From NCBI RefSeq assembly GCF_001618955.1, contig NZ_LVYV01000034.1:372001-436000 (forward strand): a stretch of 64,000 nt of DNA, written 5' to 3'. Every line of letters begins with the position of its first letter. The first letter of the stretch is position 1. Under the pieces are notes generated by a model, which was given only the letters and a program-made list of their open reading frames with translations, did no database searches and was not told where the DNA came from. Source of the DNA: Tardiphaga robiniae (GTDB lineage: Bacteria; Pseudomonadota; Alphaproteobacteria; Rhizobiales; Xanthobacteraceae). A program made the translations under genes and the position numbers. Positions 16,235 to 25,308 of the stretch are shown in pieces.

Positions 16235-17038
16235 CTACGTCACCCGTTCGATCAGCGCCATGGCGCCATGTGGGGCGCGTACCTTCGCTTCGTGGATCAC
16301 ATAGGCAAACACGTCGCGCGGCTGCTTCTTGACCTTGGCATCATCGACGCGGGGCAGGTCGGTCGGCTCGCCGCCGTCGGCCCAAGTCTGGAAGCGCTTG
16401 GCCCAGGCGTCCAGCGCCTTCGGCGGGTAGGCGGTCTTGATGCTGTCTTCACCTTTCTGCAAACGCAGATAGACGAAGTCGCCGGTGACGTCGGCGATTG
16501 CCGGGTAGGTGGCGTGTTCGGAGAACACCACGGGCGTCTTGAACTGACGCAGCAGTGCGATGAAAGCCGGCACGCAGAAACTGTCGTGACGGACCTCGAC
16601 CACATGGCGTAGCTTGCGGCCGTCGAGCTCGGCCGGCAGCAATTCGAGAAACTTCCCGAAATCGGCTTCGTCGAATTTCTTGGTCGGCGCGAATTGCCAC
16701 AGAACGGGTCCGAGCTTGTCACCGAGTTCGAGCACGCCGGAATCGTAGAACCGGTTCACGCTGTCGCCGGCTTCGGCGAGCACCCGGCGATTGGTTGCGA
16801 AGCGGGGCCCCTTGAGCGAGAATACGAAATCCTCGGGTACTTCGCCCGCCCATTTGCGAAAGCTCTCCGGCTTCTGCGAGCCGTAGAAGGTCCCGTTGAT
16901 CTCGATCGAGGTCAGCTTGGATGCGGCGTAACTGAGCTCCTTCGCCTGCGTGAGCTTTTCCGGATAAAACACCCCGCGCCACGGCGCGAAAGTCCAGCCG
17001 CCGATGCCGATACGGATTTGTCCGGATTTCGCAACCAT
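16235..17038 (-). CDS. DUF72 domain protein
   Basis: A 267-residue DUF72 (YecE-like) TIM-barrel protein. It begins MVAKSGQIRIGIGGWTFAPW and contains EINGTFYGSQKPESFRKWAG near residues 45-64, LGPVLWQFAPTKKFD near 107 and HVVEVRHDSF near 141. The family is cytosolic with no established activity. The longer open frame reaching back to 17185 is rejected because the family starts at IRIGIGGW. It converges on the binding-protein gene with 16 bases between the stops. Confidence 0.9.
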   Translation of the reverse strand: MVAKSGQIRIGIGGWTFAPWRGVFYPEKLTQAKELSYAASKLTSIEINGTFYGSQKPESFRKWAGEVPEDFVFSLKGPRFATNRRVLAEAGDSVNRFYDSGVLELGDKLGPVLWQFAPTKKFDEADFGKFLELLPAELDGRKLRHVVEVRHDSFCVPAFIALLRQFKTPVVFSEHATYPAIADVTGDFVYLRLQKGEDSIKTAYPPKALDAWAKRFQTWADGGEPTDLPRVDDAKVKKQPRDVFAYVIHEAKVRAPHGAMALIERVT

Positions 17039-17073
17039 TGTGAGGCCGATCCTTTCAGTATTCGCCGTGTTAC

Positions 17074-18381
17074 TCAGTGCCGCGCTGGCAGCACCGGCTT
17101 GGTTACGCCCTCCACGCCGGTCAGCACCAGCATCGTCAGCAGTGCATTTTGCGGCCCGATATAAGCGTCGACGGGCTTGTACCATTCATTGCGCGAATGC
17201 CAGTTACCGCCCTGGCCGCCGCCGCCGATGGTCACCGCAGGGATGCCGAGTGACATCGCGAGATTGGAGTCTGTGCTGGAGCCGGCGAAGGTGACATGGG
17301 GCGCCCGGGTCAGAGCGGTCACGGCGCGCGCGGTCGCCTGCACAAGGGGAGAGTCTTCTGCGACAACGCCGGCCGGACGGTCGCCAATCAGTTTGATCTC
17401 GACAGTGATCTTGTCCGATCCCCAGCGTTTGTTTTCTTCACCAACTGCGTCCTTCGCCTGATCGAGAAGCCTCGCTTCAAGTTTCAACAGTTCTTCGGTC
17501 GAATTCGATCGCATGTCGATCGTCATGCGTGCTTCGGCAGCGATGGCGTTGACGGATGTGCCGCCACTCACCGTTCCGACCGTGAAGGTGGTTTTCGGCT
17601 CCGCGGGTGTCTGCAGCTCCGAGATTTTCGCGATCGCGCGACCCAGCGCGTGGGTCGCGCTTGGCAAGCCGAACTCCTGGAAACTGTGACCGCCCGGACC
17701 CTTGAAAATCATCTCGTAGCGGTGACTTCCCGTTCCCTGGTTGACGATCCGCGTGACGCCGAGTCCGTCGATCGAGATGAAGCCGTCGATGTCCTTGTTG
17801 TCGCGAAACAGGGCTTTGACGCCGCGCAGATTGCCCAGCTCTTCTTCGCCGACGCTGGCGACGAACATGATGTCTCCGACCGTCGAGATCTGCTGCGTGT
17901 TGAGGGTCTGCATCAAAGACAATAATGCTGCGAGCCCACGGGCATCATCACCGATCCCCGGAGCCAGATAGACGCCGTCCTTTTCCTTCACCGTGACGTC
18001 AGTCCCTTCGGGAAAGACAGTGTCCTGATGCGCGGAGATGACCAGCTTCGGCGTTCCGGCGGTGCCCTTGCGCCGGGCGATCACATTGCCCTCGGCGTCG
18101 ATCACGGCGTCCTTGAAGCCCAGTTCCTGAAACCGTGACAGAATATAGTTGCCGCGCACGTTCTCCTTGAACGGAGGCGCGGGAATTTCGGTGATCCGGA
18201 TTTGCTCTTTCAGCGCGCGGGCATCGTCGGCCTTGATGGCATCGAGCGCGGCCATGACGCGCGAATCGGACAGCAGCGTCGTCGTGACGGTATCAATTGT
18301 CTGCGCGGTGACATGGCTGGTGCCGAAGGATGCCAGCGTCAGCGATGCAGCGAATAGGCATGGTCCGAGCGAGCGTCGCAT
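17074..18381 (-). CDS. Exported M20-family metallopeptidase
   Basis: A 435-residue M20/M25/M40-type di-zinc peptidase with a signal peptide ([20 protein letters not shown]... AQT), hence probably periplasmic. Metal and catalytic residues are visible: [12 protein letters not shown] (His/Asp), [13 protein letters not shown] (bridging Asp region), and [13 protein letters not shown] (catalytic and metal Glu). The middle part ([11 protein letters not shown]...) is the dimerisation domain and [17 protein letters not shown] holds the last metal His. It most resembles tripeptide-aminopeptidase/carboxypeptidase-type members; specificity is unknown. The frame is open to 18771, but ATG 18381 supplies the signal peptide at the N-terminus. 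Confidence 0.88.
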   Translation of the reverse strand: MRRSLGPCLFAASLTLASFGTSHVTAQTIDTVTTTLLSDSRVMAALDAIKADDARALKEQIRITEIPAPPFKENVRGNYILSRFQELGFKDAVIDAEGNVIARRKGTAGTPKLVISAHQDTVFPEGTDVTVKEKDGVYLAPGIGDDARGLAALLSLMQTLNTQQISTVGDIMFVASVGEEELGNLRGVKALFRDNKDIDGFISIDGLGVTRIVNQGTGSHRYEMIFKGPGGHSFQEFGLPSATHALGRAIAKISELQTPAEPKTTFTVGTVSGGTSVNAIAAEARMTIDMRSNSTEELLKLEARLLDQAKDAVGEENKRWGSDKITVEIKLIGDRPAGVVAEDSPLVQATARAVTALTRAPHVTFAGSSTDSNLAMSLGIPAVTIGGGGQGGNWHSRNEWYKPVDAYIGPQNALLTMLVLTGVEGVTKPVLPARH

Positions 18382-18838
18382 GGCATCTCCGATTATCACG
18401 CGCGGAGACGATTGTGGTCGCGGTTCAGGCGGGGCTTCCGCCTCAGAAAACCGCGCGAACGCGCCGCTGTTGACCGGGGCAAGGTAGCGGGCACCTGCAA
18501 GACTGGCTATAGCTCGCCAGCAACAGAATCGTGCCAGGGTGCGGTGTTTATGGCCGGAATGCGGCGTTGGAAGCAGTCCCGGACACCCCTTGCGGAATGC
18601 CTCCAGCATCCCTATTTTGTTTCTAACGGCGACGATGATGCTTAATAGCTCCGGCGCTGGAACGACCTTGAATAGCTTGGTGCGCCGGATGTACGTGCGC
18701 CTGTTGTTCGGGGTCGTTGGCATTTTTGGGCCACTTCTGGCCATTCCCCCTCTGATGGCTTGTTCCGGCACCTGTTAAGGCCTCGCCGTTCCCTGTCCGC
18801 CTTGGCATGGTCCGGCGCGGCAGATATATGCTGGCGCC
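18382..18838. other. Intergenic region of about 457 bases before the glycosyltransferase pair
   Basis: This gap separates the minus-strand M20 peptidase from the plus-strand glycosyltransferase, so both promoters should be here. Frames are open on both strands (for example 18539-18778 plus, with a hydrophobic stretch) but lack a ribosome-binding site or recognisable family. I see no repeat, hairpin terminator or RNA gene in it. Confidence 0.4.
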
Positions 18839-19972
18839 ATGAACGAAGCCATCAGACCGGGGCCCGGACAGATATTGCAGGCGGGTGCTCCGCTGCAGCT
18901 GTCCGTCGTCGTCCCCACTTTCAACGAACGCGGCAATGTCGCCACTCTGGTGCAGCGGCTAGACGCAGCGCTGGTCGGCATTTCCTGGGAAGTCATTTTC
19001 GTCGACGACAATTCGCCGGACGGCACGGCCGACGCGGTACGTGAGCTGGCGCGGGGTGACTCGCGCATCCGCTGCATCCGCCGCATCGGGCGCCGCGGCC
19101 TGTCCGGCGCCTGTATCGAGGGCATGCTGGCCTCCAGCGCGCCCTGCGCGGCAGTGATCGACGGAGACTTGCAGCACGATGAGACCCAACTCGGCAAGAT
19201 GCTCGGCCTGATCGAGAGCGGCGCTGCCGAACTGGTGATCGGCAGCCGCTACATCGAGGGCGGCAGCGCGGACAGTTTCAACCAGCAGCGCCTCGGCGCC
19301 AGCAAATTCGCGACTGCTGTGGCGCAGCGCGTGCTGCGCGTGAAGATCGCCGATCCGATGAGTGGCTTCTTCATGATCCGCCGCGATCGCTTCGAGCAAC
19401 TGGCGCCGAAGCTCTCAACGCAAGGCTTCAAAATTTTGCTCGATGTCGTCGCGACCGCCGAGGGCGATCTGCGCGTTGTCGAAGTGCCTTACACCTTCGG
19501 TTCGCGGCTGCATGGCGAGAGCAAGCTCGATTCCATGGTGGCGCTCGATTTCCTGGGCCTGGTGCTGGCGAAGCTGACCAACGATACCGTATCGCTGCGT
19601 TTCCTGCTGTTCGCTATGGTCGGCTCGATCGGCCTGTTCGTGCATTTCGCCGTGCTGTTTGTTACGCTGGAAGTGTTCGATCCGCCATTCGCGGAGGCGC
19701 AGGCCATTGCGGCGTTTTGCGCGATGACCGGCAACTTCCTGCTCAACAATTTCCTGACCTATCGCGACCAGCGTTTGAAAGGTTTCGGCATCCTGCGCGG
19801 TCTGGCGATCTTCTACGTGGTCTGCAGCGTGGGTCTGCTCGCCAATGTCGGCGTGGCCTGGTCGGTCTTCGACCAGGAGCCGATCTGGTGGTTGGCGGGC
19901 GCTTCCGGCGCGCTGATGGGCGTGGTCTGGAACTACGCGATGTCGGGCCTCTTCGTGTGGCGGAAACGGTGA
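18839..19972 (+). CDS. GT2 glycosyltransferase with C-terminal GtrA membrane domain (polyprenyl-phosphate sugar synthase)
   Basis: A 377-residue fusion. Residues about 20-245 form a GT-A glycosyltransferase of the dolichol-phosphate mannose synthase type, with LSVVVPTFNERGNVATLV, then VDDNSPDGT and IDGDLQHDE (metal-binding). Residues about 255-377 form a GtrA domain with four membrane segments. The likely job is to transfer a sugar from a nucleotide donor to polyprenyl phosphate and help flip or present it. The next gene, eight bases downstream, is a GT39-type transferase that uses such lipid-linked sugars, so the two look like one pathway. Confidence 0.92.
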   Translation: MNEAIRPGPGQILQAGAPLQLSVVVPTFNERGNVATLVQRLDAALVGISWEVIFVDDNSPDGTADAVRELARGDSRIRCIRRIGRRGLSGACIEGMLASSAPCAAVIDGDLQHDETQLGKMLGLIESGAAELVIGSRYIEGGSADSFNQQRLGASKFATAVAQRVLRVKIADPMSGFFMIRRDRFEQLAPKLSTQGFKILLDVVATAEGDLRVVEVPYTFGSRLHGESKLDSMVALDFLGLVLAKLTNDTVSLRFLLFAMVGSIGLFVHFAVLFVTLEVFDPPFAEAQAIAAFCAMTGNFLLNNFLTYRDQRLKGFGILRGLAIFYVVCSVGLLANVGVAWSVFDQEPIWWLAGASGALMGVVWNYAMSGLFVWRKR

Positions 19973-19979
19973 CCGCTGG

Positions 19980-21488
19980 ATGACCGCGCAGGAACTGCGG
20001 CTGGTTCGCGGCACTGCGGCCGTGGTCGTCGGTCTGGTGCTGCTGCGGCTCGCGGCGGCTGCCTGGACGCCGTTGACCTTCGATGAAGCCTATTACTGGA
20101 TGTGGTCGAAACATCTGGCCGGCGGTTACTATGACCACCCGCCGATGGTCGCGGTGGTGATCCGGCTCGGCACCATGATCGCGGGCGATACCGAATTCGG
20201 TGTACGCGTCGTTTCGGTCATGCTGGCGTTGCCGATGAGCTGGGCGGTGTATCGTACGGCGGAGCTGCTGTTCGGCGGCCAGCGGATCGCGACAACGGCT
20301 GTGATCCTGCTCAATGCCACCATGATCACGTCGGTCGGGCTGATGATCGTCACGCCGGATGCGCCCGTGCTGGTCGCCTCGAGCTTCGTGTTGCTGACCC
20401 TGGCCCAGGTGCTGGCCACCGGGCAGGGCGCGTGGTGGCTCGCGGTGGGCGTGGCCATCGGCGTAGCGCTGCTGTCGAAATACACTGCACTGTTCTTCGG
20501 GCCGGCGATCCTGATCTGGCTGATTGCGGTGCCAAAGATGCGGCGCTGGCTCATCTCGCCATGGCCCTATCTCGGCGGCCTCGTAGCGCTCGCGGTGTTC
20601 TCGCCGGTGCTGTTCTGGAATGCCGAACATGGCTGGGTGTCCTTCATCAAGCAACTCGGACGCGCCCGGATCGATCACTTCAATCCGGCCTTCATCGCTG
20701 AACTGATTCCGACCCAATTCGCCTTCGCGACACCGCTGGTGTTCATTCTCGGCGTGATGGGTCTCTACGCCCTGGCCGTCCGCAAGCCCGGAGCGTGGCC
20801 GGCGCGGGTGCTGCTGAATGCAATGTTTTGGGTCATCGTGCTGTATTTCGGCTGGCATGCGCTGCACAGCCGCGTCGAGGCCAACTGGTTCGCGCCGGTC
20901 TATCCGACACTGGCCATCATTGCTGCCGTCGCGGCAACCATCGTGCAATGGAAGCCGCGCGAGCAGCGCACGGTTGATTTCTGCCTGCGCTGGGCGGGGC
21001 CGACCGGCGTCGTCATGTTCACAGCACTGGTGATGCAGGCCAATACGGGTCTGCTGTCCGGCTACAAGCGTGACGCGACAGTACGCAGCATCGGCGTGGG
21101 TTTCGTCGAACTGGCGGCCGACGTCGAGGCGGTTCGCGCCCGTGTCGGGGCCACGTGCGTGGTGGCGCCCGATTACGGCACCACAGGCTGGCTCACTTTC
21201 TATCTGCCTAAGGGGACCTGTGTCTTCCAGCGCACCCAGCGCATTCGCTGGGTGAACATGCCGGAGCCGAGTGCAGAGCAGCTGTCCGGTAAGCTTCTGC
21301 TGGTGGGGGAACAAAATGCCGCAGCCAATCCGGAATGGCGGGCGGCCTTTGCCAGGATCGAGAAAGTGGCCGACCTCAAGCGCAAACGCGGCCCGCTGGT
21401 CGTGGAGAATGTGGAGCTGAACCTGCTGGAAGGCGCCAAAGGTGACGTTCTGGATCGGTCGCCGCCACCGGAGCTGGAGGGGCGTTAA
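19980..21488 (+). CDS. GT39/ArnT-type membrane glycosyltransferase
   Basis: A 502-residue multi-pass protein with the PMT/ArnT signature: TFDEAYYWMWSKHLAGGYYD near residues 28-47, where the acidic catalytic Asp-Glu pair sits in the first periplasmic loop. It is followed by DHPPMVAVVIRLGT and roughly 10-11 membrane helices, then a soluble C-terminal part from about residue 375. It should use the lipid-linked sugar made by the upstream gene to glycosylate a periplasmic acceptor (lipid A, other glycolipid or protein); which one is unknown. It starts eight bases after the GT2-GtrA gene, indicating an operon. Confidence 0.9.
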   Translation: MTAQELRLVRGTAAVVVGLVLLRLAAAAWTPLTFDEAYYWMWSKHLAGGYYDHPPMVAVVIRLGTMIAGDTEFGVRVVSVMLALPMSWAVYRTAELLFGGQRIATTAVILLNATMITSVGLMIVTPDAPVLVASSFVLLTLAQVLATGQGAWWLAVGVAIGVALLSKYTALFFGPAILIWLIAVPKMRRWLISPWPYLGGLVALAVFSPVLFWNAEHGWVSFIKQLGRARIDHFNPAFIAELIPTQFAFATPLVFILGVMGLYALAVRKPGAWPARVLLNAMFWVIVLYFGWHALHSRVEANWFAPVYPTLAIIAAVAATIVQWKPREQRTVDFCLRWAGPTGVVMFTALVMQANTGLLSGYKRDATVRSIGVGFVELAADVEAVRARVGATCVVAPDYGTTGWLTFYLPKGTCVFQRTQRIRWVNMPEPSAEQLSGKLLLVGEQNAAANPEWRAAFARIEKVADLKRKRGPLVVENVELNLLEGAKGDVLDRSPPPELEGR

Positions 21489-21582
21489 GCCCACCGTATA
21501 AATTTATACGATGCGTTGAACCTTTTGCCGGGGTCCCAACGACCTATCACCGCACACATTGCAATGGGCGGTGATTGGGAAC

Positions 21583-22032
21583 ATGGAAAACACAAATCTC
21601 GCATTCAGCAGCCACTCCGACTTTGGATCCGACCGTGCCAAGGTGCACAGCATCGAAAAGCCGGACCCCGTGAACCTCACCGAGGTCGGCGGCCTGCGCG
21701 GAGCGCGGATCGCCAGCGTGATCAACCAGATCAATGAGAGCTTTGCTGACCAGCAGTTCTCGACCCGGGTGGTCGCCGAGAAGCTCGGCCTGTCCGTCCG
21801 CTACGTTCAGGATTTGCTGCAGGGCTCCGGCCTCAGCATCACCGATCGCATCATGGAGCTGAGGCTTGAAAAGGCCCGCAGCATGCTGACCGGCGATCGG
21901 CAGTGCAGCCTGAAGATCAGCGAAGTCGCGGCCGCCTGCGGCTTCAACGAACTATCCTATTTCCACCGCAGCTTCCGCCGTCGCTTCGGCGCGTCGCCGG
22001 CTAAATTCCGCATCCAGTCAATGAATGGCTGA
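21583..22032 (+). CDS. Minimal AraC-type DNA-binding regulator
   Basis: A 149-residue protein with almost only an AraC/XylS double helix-turn-helix domain. It has INESFADQQFSTRVVAEKLG with SVRYVQDLLQGSGLS (first HTH, about residues 48-80) and CSLKISEVAAACGFNELSYF followed by HRSFRRRFGASPAKFR (second HTH, about 107-142). The N-terminal 40 residues show no sensor-domain pattern, so any signal response must come from elsewhere. ATG 21583 after TTGGGA is preferred to the upstream in-frame start at 21559. Its last 15 bases overlap the 3' end of phhA on the other strand. A role in phhA control is possible but unproven. Confidence 0.85.
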   Translation: MENTNLAFSSHSDFGSDRAKVHSIEKPDPVNLTEVGGLRGARIASVINQINESFADQQFSTRVVAEKLGLSVRYVQDLLQGSGLSITDRIMELRLEKARSMLTGDRQCSLKISEVAAACGFNELSYFHRSFRRRFGASPAKFRIQSMNG

Positions 22033-22905
22033 CGCGCGCTTGCGCTTGAAATAGTCTAGCGTCCCGCGGCTGATGACGTGATCCTCAGGGGTCACCTCGT
22101 CGGCCGCGATGTCGTCTGCTTTGGCCAGCCGGGTATAGAGTGCGCCGAAATCCTGATAGCTGTCCTGCAGCAGCTTCTCGAAACTCTCAATGACGAAATA
22201 GCTCTGCTGGAAATCGTCGATGATGTAGTTCGTCCGCATCACGCGTTCGAGGTCGAACGTGATCCGGTTCGGCGAGGCGTCTTCCAGCGCGAAGACCGAC
22301 TCTGTTGCTGACGATAGGATGCCGGCGCCGAAGATGCGCAACCCGTCCGCGCTCTTCATCAGCCCGAACTCCACCGTGTACCAGTATAATCGTGCCAGGT
22401 TTTTCAACTGGCCGAGCGCCATCGCGCGCTGGCCGCCTTTTCCATAGGCCTCCATGAAGTCGGCATAGACCGGGTTCGCCAATAGCGGAACGTGCCCGAA
22501 GACGTCGTGGAAGATGTCGGGCTCCTGCAGGTAGTCCATTTCGTGTTCGGGGCGGATGAAGGCGCCGGCCGGGAAGCGGCGATTGGCAAGATGATCGAAG
22601 AAGATCTCGTCGGGCACCAGTTCGGCGACCGGCACGACCTGCCAACCGGTCAGCGGCGTCAGACGGGCACTCAGTTTCTCCAGATCGGGAATGCCGGATT
22701 CGGACAGCTGTAGCGTTTTCAGTGCGGCGAGGAATTCATCGCAGGCGCGGCCTTTCAGGACGGTCTGCGCGCGGGCGAACAGACGGTCCCAGCGATCGTG
22801 CTCGGCGGCGGAGTAGGAGCCCCAGTCCTGGTCCAGCGTGAAGTCAGGGCGTTTCGGGGCGCTGAGGTAGCGGCTCTTCTCGGTCGACTGGTTCAGCTCG
22901 GTCAT
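22018..22905 (-). CDS. phhA: Phenylalanine 4-monooxygenase
   Basis: Pterin- and iron-dependent hydroxylase (295 aa) converting phenylalanine to tyrosine in the cytosol. Iron ligands are in DIFHDVFGHVPLLANP (two His, about residues 131-146) and YWYTVEFGLMK (Glu). The pterin/substrate region RRFPAGAFIRPEHEMDYLQE is intact, and the length matches bacterial PhhA. The ATG at 22905 follows GGAGAG. It is tail-to-tail with, and overlaps by 15 bases, the AraC-type gene. No pterin carbinolamine dehydratase (phhB) is in the window. Confidence 0.96.
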   Translation of the reverse strand: MTELNQSTEKSRYLSAPKRPDFTLDQDWGSYSAAEHDRWDRLFARAQTVLKGRACDEFLAALKTLQLSESGIPDLEKLSARLTPLTGWQVVPVAELVPDEIFFDHLANRRFPAGAFIRPEHEMDYLQEPDIFHDVFGHVPLLANPVYADFMEAYGKGGQRAMALGQLKNLARLYWYTVEFGLMKSADGLRIFGAGILSSATESVFALEDASPNRITFDLERVMRTNYIIDDFQQSYFVIESFEKLLQDSYQDFGALYTRLAKADDIAADEVTPEDHVISRGTLDYFKRKRASAIH

Positions 22906-23187
22906 GATGCTCTCCGACTCCGACGGTCCGATCAGAACATAAGGTTCCGCTGCCGAATAGTTCCGTCAAAAGAAGCAACTTCTCGCATCCGCCCGTTCGA
23001 CGATAGCAATCCACCATCGTCCAGATCTTATTTGCAAAGGCGTTTCCTTGTCGGAAACCCGTCTCGATGACATTTTCAATGACAAGAAACGTGGTCTCAT
23101 ATCGCTGAAATGATTGCGAAATCTCGGCGAAACGTCGCGGGAGCCACGGGCAAAACACTCTCATCATCGATCATAAGGAATACGACC

Positions 23188-24174
23188 GTGCGGTCCGTCA
23201 TGTCTTCTCGACTCGTCTCAGGTGCTTTCGCGGCAGTACTGCTGGTTTCCGGCGCAACGGGGGCGTTCGCTGACAACTGGCCGAGCCGGACGATCAAGCT
23301 GATCGTTCCGTTCCCGCCGGGCGGTGCTGCGGACATCACGGCGCGGGTCTATGCCGACAAGCTCGGCGAGGCGCTGAAGCAGACTATTGTGGTCGAGAAC
23401 AAGGCTGGTGCCGGTACGGCTATTGCTGCCGACGCTGTCGCCAAGGCCGATCCGGATGGCTACACGCTGTCGCTGGCGCCGGCGGGGCAGCTCACGATCC
23501 TGCCGCATATTAACAAGACCATCTCTTACGACCCCTTCAAGAGCTTCACGCCGGTGGCGATGCTCGCGTCGGTGCCTTACGTGCTCGCGGCCAGCCCGGA
23601 TACGCCGGTCTCCAGCGTCAAGGAGCTGGTTGCTGCTGCGAAGCGCGAGCCGGGCAAATTCACCTACTCGTCGTGCGGACCCGGCACGCTCTGCCATCTG
23701 AGCGGCGAGCTGTTCAAGAGCCTGACCGAGACGGATCTGCTGCATGTGCCGTTCAAGGGCAGCGCGCCGGCGGTCAATGCACTGCTCGGAAACCAGGTGA
23801 ACCTGTCTTTCGACACGCTGACGGTGCTGGCGCCGCAGATCCGCGACGGCAAGGTCAAGGGTCTCGTTATCACCAGCCGCGAGCGCTCGTCGCAGCTTCC
23901 CGATGTGCCGACGCCGGCGGAAGCAGGCGTGTCTGATTTCGTCGTCGACTCCTGGTTTGGCCTCGTCGTGCCTGCAGGGACGCCCGATGCCATCATTGAT
24001 CGCCTGAACGCCGAAGTGGTGCGCATCGGCGCGCTGCCGGATGTTCGCGAGCGTCTTGAAAAGCAGGGCCTCAGCATCACGACCTCGACGCCTCAGGCTT
24101 TCGCCAAGACGATCAAGGACGATTACGCCCGCTGGGGCAAGGTCGTGGATGCGTCTGGCGCGAAGCTTTTCTGA
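23188..24174 (+). CDS. Bug/TctC-family periplasmic solute-binding protein (second copy)
   Basis: A 328-residue Bug-family protein. A signal peptide (SRLVSGAFAAVLLVSGATGAFA) is followed by WPSRTIKLIVPFPPGGAADI, VENKAGAGTAIAADAVAKAD and, near the end, AEAGVSDFVVDSWFGLVVPA. I place the start at GTG 23188 because AAGGA lies eight bases upstream; ATG 23200 is too far from it and the ATG at 23110 adds a polar tail ahead of the signal peptide. It is only distantly similar to the copy at 15247. No TctA/TctB genes adjoin. A strong hairpin terminator follows 49 bases after the stop. Confidence 0.9.
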   Translation: MRSVMSSRLVSGAFAAVLLVSGATGAFADNWPSRTIKLIVPFPPGGAADITARVYADKLGEALKQTIVVENKAGAGTAIAADAVAKADPDGYTLSLAPAGQLTILPHINKTISYDPFKSFTPVAMLASVPYVLAASPDTPVSSVKELVAAAKREPGKFTYSSCGPGTLCHLSGELFKSLTETDLLHVPFKGSAPAVNALLGNQVNLSFDTLTVLAPQIRDGKVKGLVITSRERSSQLPDVPTPAEAGVSDFVVDSWFGLVVPAGTPDAIIDRLNAEVVRIGALPDVRERLEKQGLSITTSTPQAFAKTIKDDYARWGKVVDASGAKLF

Positions 24175-24222
24175 CCACTAGTCATATTGCCTGACACATC
24201 GGTTGGGGAGAGCGGAAACCAA

Positions 24223-24256
24223 GAAAGGCCGGGTTGAAGTTTCAACCCGGCCTTTC
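24223..24256. terminator. Bidirectional hairpin terminator
   Basis: Perfect 16-base arms GAAAGGCCGGGTTGAA (24223-24238) and TTCAACCCGGCCTTTC (24241-24256) lie between the convergent ends of the binding-protein gene and the AhpD-like gene. Short T-rich tails flank it on both sides, so it can serve both strands. Confidence 0.85.
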
Positions 24257-24284
24257 GCTTATCGATCCCTGCCGAAGCGTGCGC

Positions 24285-24749
24285 TCAGGCGGCAACCTTC
24301 GACTTCTCGATCGGGTGCGGAACGCGGAAGCCGACGGCGAGACGGTTCCAGACATTGATGGCGCCGATCGCCACGGTGATCTTGAGGCATTCCTCTTCCG
24401 AGAAATGCGCGCGCAGCGCTTCATAATCGGAATCGGGTGCGCGAGTCTGCGCGATCAGTGTGACAGCATCGACCCAGCCGAGGAGCGCGCGCTCGCTCGG
24501 CGTATAGACCGTCGATTCGTGCCAGACCGACATCATGTTGATCCACTGCTCGCTGAGACCGTCGTGACGGGATTCCTTCACATGCATGTCGACGCAGAAG
24601 GCGCAGCCATTGATGATCGACGAGCGGAGCTTGATGAGGTGGACGATCGCAGGCTCGAGGCCGCTCTCCTTGACAACATATTGATCGAGCGCAGCGACGG
24701 CTTTGTAAGCGTCGGGGGCGGCCTTGGCGATGTTGAGACGGGCTTGCAT
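24285..24749 (-). CDS. AhpD-like carboxymuconolactone decarboxylase-family peroxidase
   Basis: A 154-residue CMD-domain protein of the AhpD type. The redox motif GCAFCVDMH has Cys49, Cys52 and His56, and ESGLEPAIVHLIKLRSSIIN precedes it, as in alkylhydroperoxidase-like proteins. It is likely a cytosolic peroxidase or reductase acting on organic peroxides or reactive aldehydes. It starts 31 bases after the Rrf2-type regulator on the same strand, a pairing seen often for such genes, so it is probably under that regulator's control. The CxxC motif separates it from PcaC at 2084. Confidence 0.9.
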   Translation of the reverse strand: MQARLNIAKAAPDAYKAVAALDQYVVKESGLEPAIVHLIKLRSSIINGCAFCVDMHVKESRHDGLSEQWINMMSVWHESTVYTPSERALLGWVDAVTLIAQTRAPDSDYEALRAHFSEEECLKITVAIGAINVWNRLAVGFRVPHPIEKSKVAA

Positions 24750-24780
24750 GGTCTTTCTCCTCGGTGTGCGGTTTCAGGTT

Positions 24781-25284
24781 TCAGTTGGCATTGCGGCGTC
24801 GTTCGTTGAGTTCCAGAAAGGCGCAGCCGCGGGCGGCGATGGCGCCGTCGGTGTCCTTGGCGCGGAGATCGCCGAGCACATCGGCGATGCTCACCTTGGC
24901 CAGCTCATCGCGATAGACGCGCTCGGCACGCAACATCGCGGCATTGATGCCGCAGGGCGCCGTCGGTTTGCCGGGCAGGGGACTGGGGCCGCGCTGGCGG
25001 ATTTCACTGCAGCGGAAGGCGGGAGCGGTGCCTTCGACGGCGAGCACGATGTCGAGAAGGGTGATGTCGTTGGGGCTGTGCGCGAGGCGATAGCCACCGG
25101 TCGGGCCGGGCTTGGTCGTCAGCAGTCCCGCGCCGGACAAAGCCTGCAGATGCTTAAGCAAATAGCTGGTCGAGACCCCGTGGAATTCTGCCAGGGCGCT
25201 TGCCGAGAGCACGCCGTCGGGCTGCAGGCCGGCCATCATGGCCACGCTGTGGATCGCCTGCTCAACGCCATCGCTCATCTTCAT
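24781..25284 (-). CDS. Rrf2-family transcriptional regulator
   Basis: A 167-residue Rrf2 protein. The winged-helix DNA-binding domain spans about residues 1-80 (SASALAEFHGVSTSYLLKHL followed by QALSGAGLLTTKPGPTGGYR). The loop carries two Cys (FRCSEIRQRGP and APCGINAAM, near residues 91 and 111) that may bind a cluster or act as a thiol switch, plus a third at GCAFLELNE near the end. The loop spacing is not that of IscR or NsrR. It lies upstream of the AhpD-like peroxidase gene, and a palindrome 25 bases before its start (25309-25323) is a plausible autoregulatory operator. Confidence 0.9.
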   Translation of the reverse strand: MKMSDGVEQAIHSVAMMAGLQPDGVLSASALAEFHGVSTSYLLKHLQALSGAGLLTTKPGPTGGYRLAHSPNDITLLDIVLAVEGTAPAFRCSEIRQRGPSPLPGKPTAPCGINAAMLRAERVYRDELAKVSIADVLGDLRAKDTDGAIAARGCAFLELNERRRNAN

Positions 25285-25308
25285 GGCTTCGTCCTCAATC
25301 TCTATCGT

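Noticed and set aside
18539-18778. 79-codon open frame with hydrophobic end before the glycosyltransferase pair
   Set aside because: It has no ribosome-binding site and no family pattern, and it overlaps open sequence on the opposite strand.
19743-21494. 583-codon open frame antisense to the GT39 gene
   Set aside because: It is a shadow of the glycosyltransferase gene on the other strand; its product is His/Arg/Gln-rich with no motif.
24234-24809. 191-codon plus-strand frame over the AhpD-like gene
   Set aside because: It is opposite the AhpD-like gene with its CxxC motif, and begins inside the terminator hairpin.
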